Part shown: in pieces, positions 54,526 to 64,000 of the stretch
How positions within the stretch are numbered: the first letter of the stretch is position 1
Layout: each line of letters begins with the position of its first letter
The notes under the pieces: model-generated
The model's input: the letters and a program-made list of their open reading frames with translations, nothing else
Databases searched by the model: none
What the model was told of the DNA's origin: nothing
Translations under genes and position numbers: made by a program
From: Catenaria anguillulae PL171
Lineage: Eukaryota; Blastocladiomycota; Blastocladiomycetes; Blastocladiales; Catenariaceae
Assembly: GCA_002102555.1 (NCBI GenBank)
Contig: MCFL01000024.1
Coordinates: forward strand, 1-64,000
Length of the DNA: 64,000 nucleotides
Direction: 5' to 3'

Positions 54526-57500
54526 ATGCCCAACTGCTGCGCTCACGACCTGCACGAGGCTCTCGGCTCTGCCGCCGTGCTCATCGACGCCGAAATCGCA
54601 GCCATTCACGCCGAAGCGTCTGCTGGCGCCGCGCCCGCCGATCTCGATGGCTTCACCGCCGCGACAACTCCGGCCCGCTACGCGCCCAACATTGCCCTTG
54701 AGCCCATTCACCTTGACATTGCACTCGACTTTGACTTTGATGCTGCCAAGGCCGATGCCAGCATCACGCACACGATCCGCTGCAACCGGGCCGGAGGCGA
54801 ATCTGCGTCCGACGCCATGCGCAAGGCCGTCTCGTCGCTCAAGCTGCACGGCGTTGCCCTTGACAATGTGCGCGTGGAGGGCGACCTCGTGGGCTCATTT
54901 GAGTACACGGGCAAGGAGATCCACATTGACTGGACCAAGCCGTTTGCCCGCGGCGAGGAGCGCAAGGTCACAATCAAGTACACGGTCGAGCAACCCGTTG
55001 CCGGCATGTACTTCAACCACGCCAATGGCAAGTTTGGCTACGGTCCGCATGGCACCCATGTGATCACCGATCACGAGACGGAGCGTGCGCGGTACTGGCT
55101 CGCAACCATTGACGAGCCCACTGTCCGGCCAAAGCTCACGTTCCACCTCACTGCGCCCGCGCACATGGAGGCCTTGGCCAACGGCAATCTCGTCTCCACC
55201 ACGGCGTCCGCTGATGGCGCCCGCAAGACGACCGTCTGGCACCTCGACTACCCTTGCCCGTCGTATTTGCTCTGTCTCGCGGTTGGTGAATTCAACTCGG
55301 TGGAAGACGCGGCCGCGCAAATCGGCGGCCGTACCGTGCCCATCAAGTATTTTGGCACAAAGATGATGCCCGCCGAGGAACTGAAGCGTGGTCTGGATCA
55401 GACCAAGCACATGATTGAATGGTTGAGCAACAAGTTGCAGTTTGACTTGCCCTGGGACAAGTATTACCAAATCTCGAGCCCTTACTCGGGCGGCGCAATG
55501 GAGAACATTTCGTTCGTGACGTGGGGGGACTTTGTGCACATGGACGAGCGCCAATCGAGGGACTTTAAGATGCGGGTCGACTCGACCAACATTCATGAGG
55601 CCGTGCATACGTGGTTTGGCGATGTCACTGTGATTCGGTACACTCGTTTCTTCTCAATGCGTGCCATTTGGATCTCGGTGCGTGACTGACTGGGCTGCAT
55701 TGCTATGTGATTATGCAGCTACTTTGAGTCGGTTTGGCTCAAGGAATCGTTTGCCACCTACCTTCCGCTCGTATACCAATCAGAATCGTACCCTGGTGCC
55801 AACATCCCTCCACAAGACCTTAAGGATTATGGCCGGTTCAACATGCTCATGACCCAGGAACGGTACATGTCGGCGACTGCCGGCTATCTGCGCCCCGTCG
55901 TGTGCAAGCGTTACGACCACTCGTGGAACATGGTTCGTCTCACTCTTTGGTCCATTGGTTGTCGAATCGCTCGCATTAGCCACAAACTGACCTTGAATGG
56001 ACGGATTGTAACAGTTTGATGCCTACTCGTACCCGGGCGGCGCCATGCGTATCCACATGCTGCGCGGTCTGCTTGGCGACGATGTGTTCTGGTCGGGTCT
56101 CTCAAAGTACCTGCACAAGTTTGCAGGCAAGACGGTCACCACCGACGATTTGCGCAAGGTGCTCGAAGCCGAATCTGGTCTCAACCTTGTTCAATTCTTT
56201 GACCAATGGTTCACCGAAGGCAAGGGCCACCCGACCTTCAAGCCCTCGTTCGGCTTTGACCCGGCACGCAATGTGGCGCACCTGACGCTCGAGCAAACGC
56301 AGGCGGACGCCGCCAAGGGTGTGCCGCTGTTTGCCATGGACGTGCCCGTGCACTTTGTGAGCAAGGACGGCGAAGTCTTCAAGGCCGTGGCCAAGTTTGA
56401 CGGGACCAACGCCAAGGCGGTTGCCATTGCACACACGGGCGGCAAGCCCGTGCGCGTGGAACTGGACCCGCACGGCTTCCAGTTGTTTGCCCTGCCCGAC
56501 TCGGCGTTTGTGCCCGCGGCCGATTTGGCGCTCAACGCGGCCGAGCTTAGCGACGACGTTGTGCAGCGCATTCGCGCTTACCGTGGATTGATCAAGGAGG
56601 CCGATTTCACGACGCTGCGCAAGGTGCGTGCGCTCGCGCTCAAGGAAAAGTCGCCATGGGTCAGGCAAGAGATTGTTGCGGCGCTCAAGGCGCACCGCCA
56701 CGAGCCCATGGTCAGTTTGGCGCTCGAGCTGGTCGAGCGCGAGACCAACGACTACGCGCGCACGGCCATGTTGGGCCACCTCGAGTTCAAGCATCCCGCC
56801 GTGCACGAGTATGCCCAGACCAAGTTGGCCGACGCGCAAGTCAAGTCTGGCTGGACCTACTTGCAGATTGCTGCGCTCGTGCGCATGCTGGCCGTGCAAG
56901 CCGACGCGGCCGATTTCCAGTTTGTTGCCGACCTGGCCACCGCCAAGGGTGACTCACTCAAGGGGATCGAGTTCTACAACCAAGTCCAGGCCGAAGCCAT
57001 CCGATCGGTTGCCAAGTTCCGTACCACGCAGGCCGCCGAGCTGCTGCTGTCGCTGCACGAGCGGTTCCAGCGCGAAAACGCCGCTTGGCGCCTCAAGACT
57101 GCCCTGGTCGTTGCCCTCGCGCAGATCGCTGCCTGGGTGCATGCCGACACCGCTGGTGTGCGTGTTGGCGAGGCTCTTGCCGAACTTGTTGTTGACGAGT
57201 CGTCGGGCACGGTCCGCATGTACGCTAGTATCTTGCTTGCACGGGCGCCGCACGCGATCGCATCCAAGCACGCCGGCACCATTCGCAACGCGCTTGTGCT
57301 TCAATCCGAGCAAGCAAAGGTCACCATCACCAAGGCGTTGACGGCGCTGGGTAAGGCGAGTGCCGACAAGGACGCGGCCGTGAATGCGCTCAAGGGCAAG
57401 GTGGCGGCGCTCGAAAAGTCGTTGGCAAAGGTCGAAAACAAGTACTTTGCTCAGCAGGAGCAGGAGGTGCTGGTGGCCAAGACGGCGGCCAAGGCCCAAA

Positions 57501-59737
57501 GGGAGGTTGCCGCCAAGGCGACCGAGGTGTCAATTGAGAAGGCAGCGGCGGCCGCGACGGCGGCAGCCAAGGCTCCCATCACTCTCAACCATCTCGATGG
57601 CCACAAGGTCGTGCGCACGCCAGAGGAGATCAAGAACGATTTGGAGGCGCTCATCACGACCTTGACCAAGGTGTACGACCAGATTGCTGCGTTGCCCGAA
57701 GAACAGTGCACGTTTGAATCCGTATTCCTGCGCACGGCCCGCTTGGACAACCGCGCATTGGGCGAGTTCTTTGCCTTGGGCTTCTTGAAGGCCGTCGCGC
57801 CCGAGAAGGAGGTCCGGGATGCCAGTAACGATGCAACCAAGAGGATGACCGATTTTATGATTGAAGTCAACGCTCGGTAGGTGTCACCCAGTTTCTCTTC
57901 CTTTCGACTAGTGTCGGCTTCTCACTCCATTTCGCTCGCGTTCATTGTGCTGCAGTGAGGACTTGTACCGTGTCGCCAAGGCCGCGTATGCTCGTCTCCC
58001 CAAGGACCTTGACCCTCAAGACCAACGCCTGGTCGACCGCATCATGCGCGACTACCGCCGTCAAGGACTCGAGCTTCCCAAGGCCGAAAAGGACGAGCTC
58101 GTTGCCATGCGCAAGCGCATCTCGGACTTGTCACGAGAATTCTCTCGAAACATCGCCGAGGACAAGACGTTTGTCGCTGTGACCCGCGAAGAGCTCGACG
58201 GCATGTCCGAGGACTACATCAAGTCGCTCAAGACGACTGATGACGGCAAGTACAAGGTTACCATGGACTACCCGAGTCGGTTGCCATTGATGAAGAAGTG
58301 CAAGGTTGCTGAAACTCGCCGCAAGGTGGACGAGGCCGGGTCGACCATGTGCCCAGAAAACAAGGCGCTTCTTGAAGAGATGATGGAATTGCGCGCAAAG
58401 TGTGCAGCAATCTTGGGCTACCGCAACCACTCCCATTTCCGTTTGGAGATCAACATGGCCAAGGATCCCGAGACGGTGACGTCGTTCTTGGACGACTTGC
58501 GCACCAAGCTGCAGCCGCTCGCCAAGCAGGATTACGTCCGCTTGTTGGAAATCAAGAACGTAGAGCTCGCAAAGCAAGGCCTTCCCAAGGCTGACACGCT
58601 CGACTCGTGGGACGTGTCGTACTACCAAAACATTCTCGTCGAGACCGAGTATGCGCTGGATCAAGAGCAGCTCAAGCCCTACTTTAGCTTCGAGGTCGTG
58701 ACCAAGGGCATGCTCGACATGTACGCCAAGATTCTCGGCATCAAGTTTGTGCAAGTCCGCGATGCCGTGGCCTGGCACGAAGATGTGACATTGTGGCGCT
58801 GCTACGACGCAAAGACAAACAACCTTTTGGGCTCGTTCTACATGGATTTGTACCCGCGCGACGGTGCATTCACCCATGCGGCCGTTTTCCCGATTCGCCC
58901 GGGATGCCAGCTTGCCGACGGTTCGTACCAGACGCCGATTGCCGCCATGAAGTGCAACTTTACCAAGCCGACCAAGGAGAAGCCGTCGCTGTTGACGCAC
59001 GACGAAGTCGTGACGTACTTCCATGAATTCGGGCACGTGCTGCATCACATGTGCTCAGCCGGCAACGTCAAGCATGCCGTGTTTTCGGGTACGGCCACGG
59101 CGCGCGATTTCTCGGAAGCCCCGAGTCAGCTGTACGAGAACTGGGTACGCTCTTGATTGGTATCCCCCTTACTTCTTTGTGGTGGGGAACTGACGCTGTA
59201 TTTTTTTCGTTGGATTTCATAGGTGTGGGATCCGTCTGTGCTCACCATGCTCTCGTCGCACTACAAAACGGGCGCCAAGATTCCGTCCGAGCTCGTCGAA
59301 AAGCTTGTCGCCACCAAGTTTGTTTGCAACGGCCTCTTCTACAGCCGTCAACTTCTGTTCTGCTTGTTCGACATGGCCGTGCATCAAATTGCGCCTGGCT
59401 CAAAGTGCCCCGACACGACCGAACTGTATAATCAGATCGCTGTGGATGTGTCGTTGATTTCCCCGCCCGCCAACTCGCACCGCCAAACCACGTTCGCTCA
59501 TATCACGGCGGCTACGATTCGTCTTACTACTCGTATTTGTGGGCCGAAGTGTTTTCGGCCGACATGTTTGCCAAGTTCGAGGCGGCGCCCGGCGGTATCT
59601 TTGACAAGGCCGTGGGCGAGGCGTACAGGTACAAGGTGATTGGTGTGGGCGGGTCGCGTGAGGAGATGGACTCGTTGCGCGAGTTTTTGGGTCGCGAACC
59701 AAACTCGGATGCGTTCCTCAAGTCGATTGGTTTGTAA
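54526..59737 (+). CDS. Fused M1 aminopeptidase and M3 thimet-type oligopeptidase
   Basis: Two zinc peptidases in one frame, about 1630 residues. Five exons: 54526-55637, 55719-55932, 56015-57876, 57956-59144, 59223-59737. The M1 half has the substrate motif GGAMENISF (about 322) and the zinc site HEAVHTWFGD...LKE with exactly 18 residues between the second His and the Glu, across intron 1. It continues with SYPGGAMRIHML, FFDQWF and a helical-repeat domain to about 900. After an Ala/Lys-rich coiled stretch, the M3 N-terminal region begins in the same exon (TKVYDQIAALPEEQCTFESV, VAPEKEVRDASNDA). The M3 site is YFHEFGHVLHHM (about 1418) with FSEAPSQLYENW. One base seems missing near 59505 (ITGGYDSSYYSYLW needs it), because the last exon is one short of a multiple of three. 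Probably cytosolic peptide degradation. Confidence 0.87.
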
Positions 59738-60038
59738 ATGTCTCGATGGACTCGGAGTGTGTTAGTCTGCCGTCTTGGTTGCTTGATTGAACTTTTTGGA
59801 CTGAAAATGATACAATAATGGGACTTGCTTTGCATAAAAACATGTCATATGGCGTCCTGGTCACTTTCAAAGTTGGGCTCTTTTGGTGAGCATATGGAGT
59901 CGAATCGTTCGTATCATTCATTGAGATAACATCAACAACAGAGAGTGAGTGAGTCAGGTAAGTGAACGATGAGAGATGACGGGAAGGAAAAAAAAAAAAG
60001 GGGCAGAAGAACGAAAAGTGTGCACGTTCAGTCAAAAT
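59738..60038. other. Convergent intergenic region
   Basis: About 300 nt between converging genes, with an A12 run near 59989. No gene seen. Confidence 0.6.
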
Positions 60039-63000
60039 TTACTTTTCCAAAAATGATTCCAACATCTCTGCATCCTCTCCAAAATCGGTCACCTCCTCGA
60101 CCGAACCACACATCGTCCGGATGGTTCCCACTTTGACCCCATCTGCCGTCGTACACGTCAGCGCAAACTTGTCTCGCGTCTCCTCGTGAATGTACACCAA
60201 GGTGTCGCGCTCAGCGTCATACTCGTAAATCCAAAAGTCGCGATAATCCAGTCTGCGCTCGGGCCACTGCTCCTCGGTTGTTCCCGCATACTTGTCATCA
60301 TCAAGCGGCACCTCGATCTTGAGCCACTCTGGGTCGCGCGACAAGTTGGAATCAAAGTCGACATGGTGCTCGATCCCGAGGGGCAGGCGCTTGTCATAGA
60401 CGCGGACGTGGTAGCCAAATGTGATGACTGCCGTTCCAGCACCGACCACATTGACCATGAAACGGCGGAACCGCAGGCGAATGGGGATCGGAGTCATCAT
60501 GTGCCAGAGATCGTGCACGGCCATAAACTTGTTGGGTGTGCCGCCAAACAGCGGGCGCATGTATTCGATGTGGTGCAGAGTTGCGGGAGCCACTTGCGAC
60601 ATGTGCAGTGACAAGTATTCGCGAGCACCTTTGGCCCAGTCCCAATCCATGAGATCAAGCTACACACATGATATCGGTCAATAAAGCGTATCAAGCGGGG
60701 CAAGGTGGAGCTCATATACCTGATTGAAGATGGGACCCTCGTCAACGTGACTTTCTTGCCCTTGCCATCGACCCTTGTCAAGTCCTCAATGCACTGCATC
60801 ATCATGATATCACCCACAAAGTCCTGTTCCCTGACTTTGATGCAATACTGATAATTGGCCGCAATTCTGGCTGCCAGCGCCCTTGAAATGGCCATGCCTC
60901 CACCGCCATACGCGAGCACGCCACCAACCTTACCTGGCGCACAGACTCGCAAATGTCGCCCAAGTACACCGAGTCGACCAGTGGGTCCACATCGAGCGAC
61001 CGCAAATGTGCCATGAGGACATCGGGAAACCAGAATGTGTCGTCGTCGCCTTGAATGAACCATTTGGTGGTGTTGGGGGCCGTCGTGTACAAATACGACA
61101 TTTGCTTGAACCACTATGTATGATGCATGGCCCAGTCGGAATGAGCCGATCCTCACCAAGGTCTAAAGTGAAAAGTGTGTACAGCGTACCTTGCGATGCA
61201 TTGTGCGATCCAAACGATTCGGTTCCCCATACATAATGATGGGATACTTACCGCACACCCGCTTGAACGACTCCATCAAAAACGTGCGTTTCCCGTGCAT
61301 GGCCTCTGGATCGTCCTCGGCAACCCACACGACGCGATAGTCCAAATCGGGCAGCTGCCCAAACGTATAGCACGCCGTAGCGCTACGCTGGATCGTGACG
61401 GGATTCCCACCTGCGGAAAAGACGAGCTCGTTGAGTTGCAGGTCCTTGCTGCGCGGATGCGGTGGCAGGTCGTAGTCGCGGAGCGGCCAGGTCGACGCCG
61501 GTGGAATGGCGCGGTCCAGCGCATGGAGGTGTTGTTTGATGTGGTGTCGAGGGACGAGGAGACGAGGGATTCCGAAGTGGCGGTGATGAGGAAGGGGCGC
61601 GCAGTGCGGTTTTTCGCACCGATCGGGGCGGGAAGAGAGCGGTCAACGATAAGCGTAAGGGTAATGTTGTATCGAGGGTCGGATTGTGGTGAGGATTCGA
61701 GTTCGTGGTCTGTTCGAGGTGTTGATGTGTCCGCGGTTGGAGCCAGTGACGAGTCTGTCACGGGAGAGAGGACTTGTTGGGGAGCCGGTTCAATGTGACC
61801 GAGCCCAATGAATAACACGAGAAGCGCGCCAAGGACGAGCAATGAGCGAATCATGCGATTGGCCAAATTGAACCCTTGCAATGACCAAGGAGCGGCTGCA
61901 TACGAGTGCACTTCCTTTCCGGTTGTCGGTAATGCCTCATTCAACAATTCTTGATTATTGTCGTCCTGCGCGTCGTCATCATTGAGAATGCAAGACGGTG
62001 TTGGCACTTTTTCGGAGCGACTAACTCGACCTGAAACCATGCCTGGGACTACCGATGCGTGTGTCGACATGAGTGCAATGGAGAGGAGGCTGACGGCGCC
62101 GTAAAAGACTTTGAGGCTGGATGGAGCCCAGTCGAGACTTGAAAGCGAGGTGTTTCTTGGAATCCAATTGACAACCAGTAGCAAGAACAGATCTCGGGCC
62201 ATTTCGGCCGCAAATCCATCGGAGAGCGTGCTGAGCATACGAATACTTGCCGGCGAATTGTCGCGCTTGTGATAAATGCGAGCGGAAAGAGCTGAGGCGA
62301 GAGAACTTGCTGCCAAAAAGGCCATTGTCGGAAGTGTGAATAGAGTGTGGGAAACGATCCGAGAATCGTCGTATGCGGTAGCGGCGTTGAAGAGCAGAAA
62401 TGACGCCAACTGAGGAAAGGAATGGACGAGCCCTTAGTTGCGTAATATCGCACGCATGAGGGGTCAGAGGAGCACGAACCAATCTCTGCTTTGCTCTCGT
62501 AGCCATCCAGCCCTGTTGGTTGTCATCAACGAACTTGAAGTCTTTCTCGGCGTGCCTTGACATTTCATGCGAAATCCACGGGCCCACAGCCGAAACCATG
62601 GCCATGACCGTGATTCCCAGTGGTGGTGCTTTAGCGACATCCACTTGACTCAACCACGGGATTCCGACGATTCCAGCGGTTGCCATGGCAACTGCACCCA
62701 CGGCCGATGCACCACCCAAAAACGCTTGCCGTCTTGCAGGTACCATGGCGAACATTGCGCCAACAGACGAAAAGCCGAGTACGAGGCCAACCAAGCGCAC
62801 GACCAAGATGGGTGTAACTGGCGCACTTTGTGCTCGCGCAACTGCGGCTAGCGCATATGCAGAACATGATACGATGAGGGCGTGAATTGGAGATGCGAGA
62901 AGTGAGAAAACGTTTGGCCTTGGGTGAAGATGGGTCGTGTCCTTGGTGACTGAGGCAGCGGACGCAGTGTGCTGAGCCTTGTGGCGGGCTACCAGATACA

Positions 63001-63499
63001 TGAAGCTGAAGGCGACGCATTGAGCAAGCGATTCTAGAGCCGCCAGAAACAAGGGCGACACGGGCAACAAAACTTGGCCAGACGCTGACAAGGCCGGGGT
63101 CGATTGTTCGTATTCAACATTGGGACTGCCGGGACTAGGATTCCGTTCGGGAATGTTGAGTGCGCGGTCCCAGTCAAACGAGTGTGGGGAAAGGAGGGTT
63201 CCTCGTGCAATGATGTCGGCGATGGAGGAGTGATCTGTGGCAGTCGGGCCATGTGTTTCCTGTGGGTTGGCTGAATGTGAAGGCGGCACTAGAAGGACAG
63301 CCCCGATGCACAATGCTGTCGTAGAGGCAGCGGCATAGGCAAGGCTTGTCGTGAGATGGGAACTCGAAAACCAGGATCGGCTCGCGGCACCATGACGCGA
63401 CAAGCCTCGCAGCCAGAGACCACGTCCAAGGGGCATGATCAAATGATGAAGCTGGTGGGCCAAAGTTGGACCTCGTAAATACAGTATGAGTGCCTTCAA
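60039..63499 (-). CDS. Multi-pass membrane protein fused to a fringe-like glycosyltransferase
   Basis: Four exons (63499-62480, 62409-61190, 61113-60720, 60659-60039), introns 70, 76 and 60 nt, about 1085 residues. The first 500 residues hold about ten hydrophobic segments, for example LVVRLVGLVLGFSSVGAMFA and LGITVMAMVSAVGPWI. Then MIRSLLVLGALLVLFIGLGH could act as a type II anchor, followed by a Ser/Thr stem. The catalytic part resembles DUF604/fringe family GT31 enzymes: DYRVVWVAEDDPEAM, KYPIIMYGEPNR, WFIQGDDDTFWFPDVL (the DDD metal motif), LAYGGGGMAIS and VGDIMMMQCIEDL. The C-terminal PVPLDDDKYAGT-type region follows. One base seems missing in exon 2 and two in exon 3; repair restores each exon's phase. 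Golgi location and sugar are inferred and unknown respectively. Start Met uncertain. Confidence 0.72.
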
Positions 63500-63880
63500 C
63501 CAAGTATGGATGACGTGAGTGAATGCGTCAAGTCCTTGCGTGTCTCATGGCGTAGGGAAGCAACCGTCGTCCTCGTGCTGACTGTGGCCGGTAGAGGCCC
63601 AGTGCTGGGGCTGGCAGGAGGGGAGCGTTGGCCAAGGCTGGCGGCCGCTTGTCGGCGGCGGCGGCCGATGATGATTGGCTGCCTTAGCGAATAATATACT
63701 GAAATCGTTTGTTTGTGCAATCGACGACATCGATATCCCCAACACAACACACTAATAACGCTCGCCGCCGGTCGCCGCCGCTCTCCGTCTCCGACGCAGC
63801 ACACCAAGACAGCGCACGGTCCTTCGCGGCTGACCTCAGCCTGGATGAAATGACAACAAATTAATGTTCGCCTTGCCGCC
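63500..63880. other. Divergent intergenic region
   Basis: About 380 nt with GC-rich repeats (CGGCGGCGGC near 63655, CGCCGCCGGTCGCCGCC near 63762). Expected to hold both promoters. Confidence 0.5.
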
Positions 63881-64000
63881 ATGAGCCACCGCCCGACATC
63901 AACTGCACACCGGCATACAACCTCGCCGGCGCCTCGCCGTGCTGCTGCGACCGCAGGCGGCAGATCCGAGTCCGCACAGGTGTCCGCCTCGTCCTCATCA
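63881..64000 (+). CDS. 5' end of an unknown protein (cut by the window edge)
   Basis: ATG in a good context (GCCGCCATGA) opens a frame that stays open to the window end: MSHRPTSTAHRHTTSPAPRR, then an Ala/Ser-rich stretch. Forty residues only, low complexity, no family signature. Divergent from the glycosyltransferase gene. Confidence 0.45.
   Translation, partial: MSHRPTSTAHRHTTSPAPRRAAATAGGRSESAQVSASSSS

Noticed and set aside
54895-55608. Minus-strand open frame opposite the M1 domain
   Set aside because: Antisense shadow of the catalytic M1 exon.
58131-59048. 305-residue minus-strand open frame opposite the M3 domain
   Set aside because: Mirror of conserved peptidase codons; no start context or motif of its own.

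Overview
This window comes from a eukaryotic nuclear genome, most likely an early-diverging, chytrid-like or blastocladian fungus. The evidence is dense genes with short spliceosomal introns (about 40-150 nt, often starting gttcgt, gtaagt or gtacgt), high GC, and fungal-type gene content (an SLM1-like PH protein, a HIG1/Rcf2-type protein, a CHCHD2/Mix17 protein, a Bye1-like PHD-TFIIS-SPOC protein) next to genes usually lost in Dikarya (a MERIT40/BABAM1 homologue). The taxon is inferred. I saw no viral fossils, CRISPR arrays, rRNA or convincing tRNA genes.

Layout. 1-8.8 kb: a bHLH factor (-), methylthioribulose-1-phosphate dehydratase (-), a tandem pair of unknown tail-anchored paralogues (+), and NOB1 (-). 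10.3-18 kb: a serine beta-lactamase-family hydrolase (+), a Pro/Ser/Thr-rich single-pass membrane protein (-), and a CHCHD2/10 protein (-). 18-20 kb: repeat-rich spacer. 20-27.3 kb: PEX13 (+), SDHB (+), SLM1-like (-), tail-anchored protein (+). 27.5-35 kb: a protein with SUMO-interaction-like motifs (+), a spartin/senescence-domain protein (-), a HIG1 protein (-), proteasome assembly chaperone 2 (+). 35.3-40.4 kb: a co-oriented cluster of four secreted proteins carrying six copies of an unrecognised two-cysteine domain. 42-48 kb: ARP3 (+), MERIT40-like (+), unknown two-TM protein (+). 48.9-64 kb: PHD-TFIIS-SPOC protein (-), a fused M1 plus M3 metallopeptidase (+), a multi-TM protein joined to a fringe-like glycosyltransferase (-), and the start of one more gene (+).

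The most novel items are the M1-M3 peptidase fusion (about 1630 residues, both zinc sites intact), the secreted two-cysteine family cluster, the membrane-glycosyltransferase fusion and the tandem paralogue pair. The genes do not form one pathway; several serve mitochondria (SDHB, HIG1, CHCHD2), peroxisomes (PEX13), and protein assembly or turnover (NOB1, PSMG2, M1-M3).

Caution: at least five genes change frame in mid-exon. Every change I resolved equals missing single bases, mostly beside G or C runs, which looks more like consensus sequence error than decay. Exon borders were read by eye and may be off by a base.
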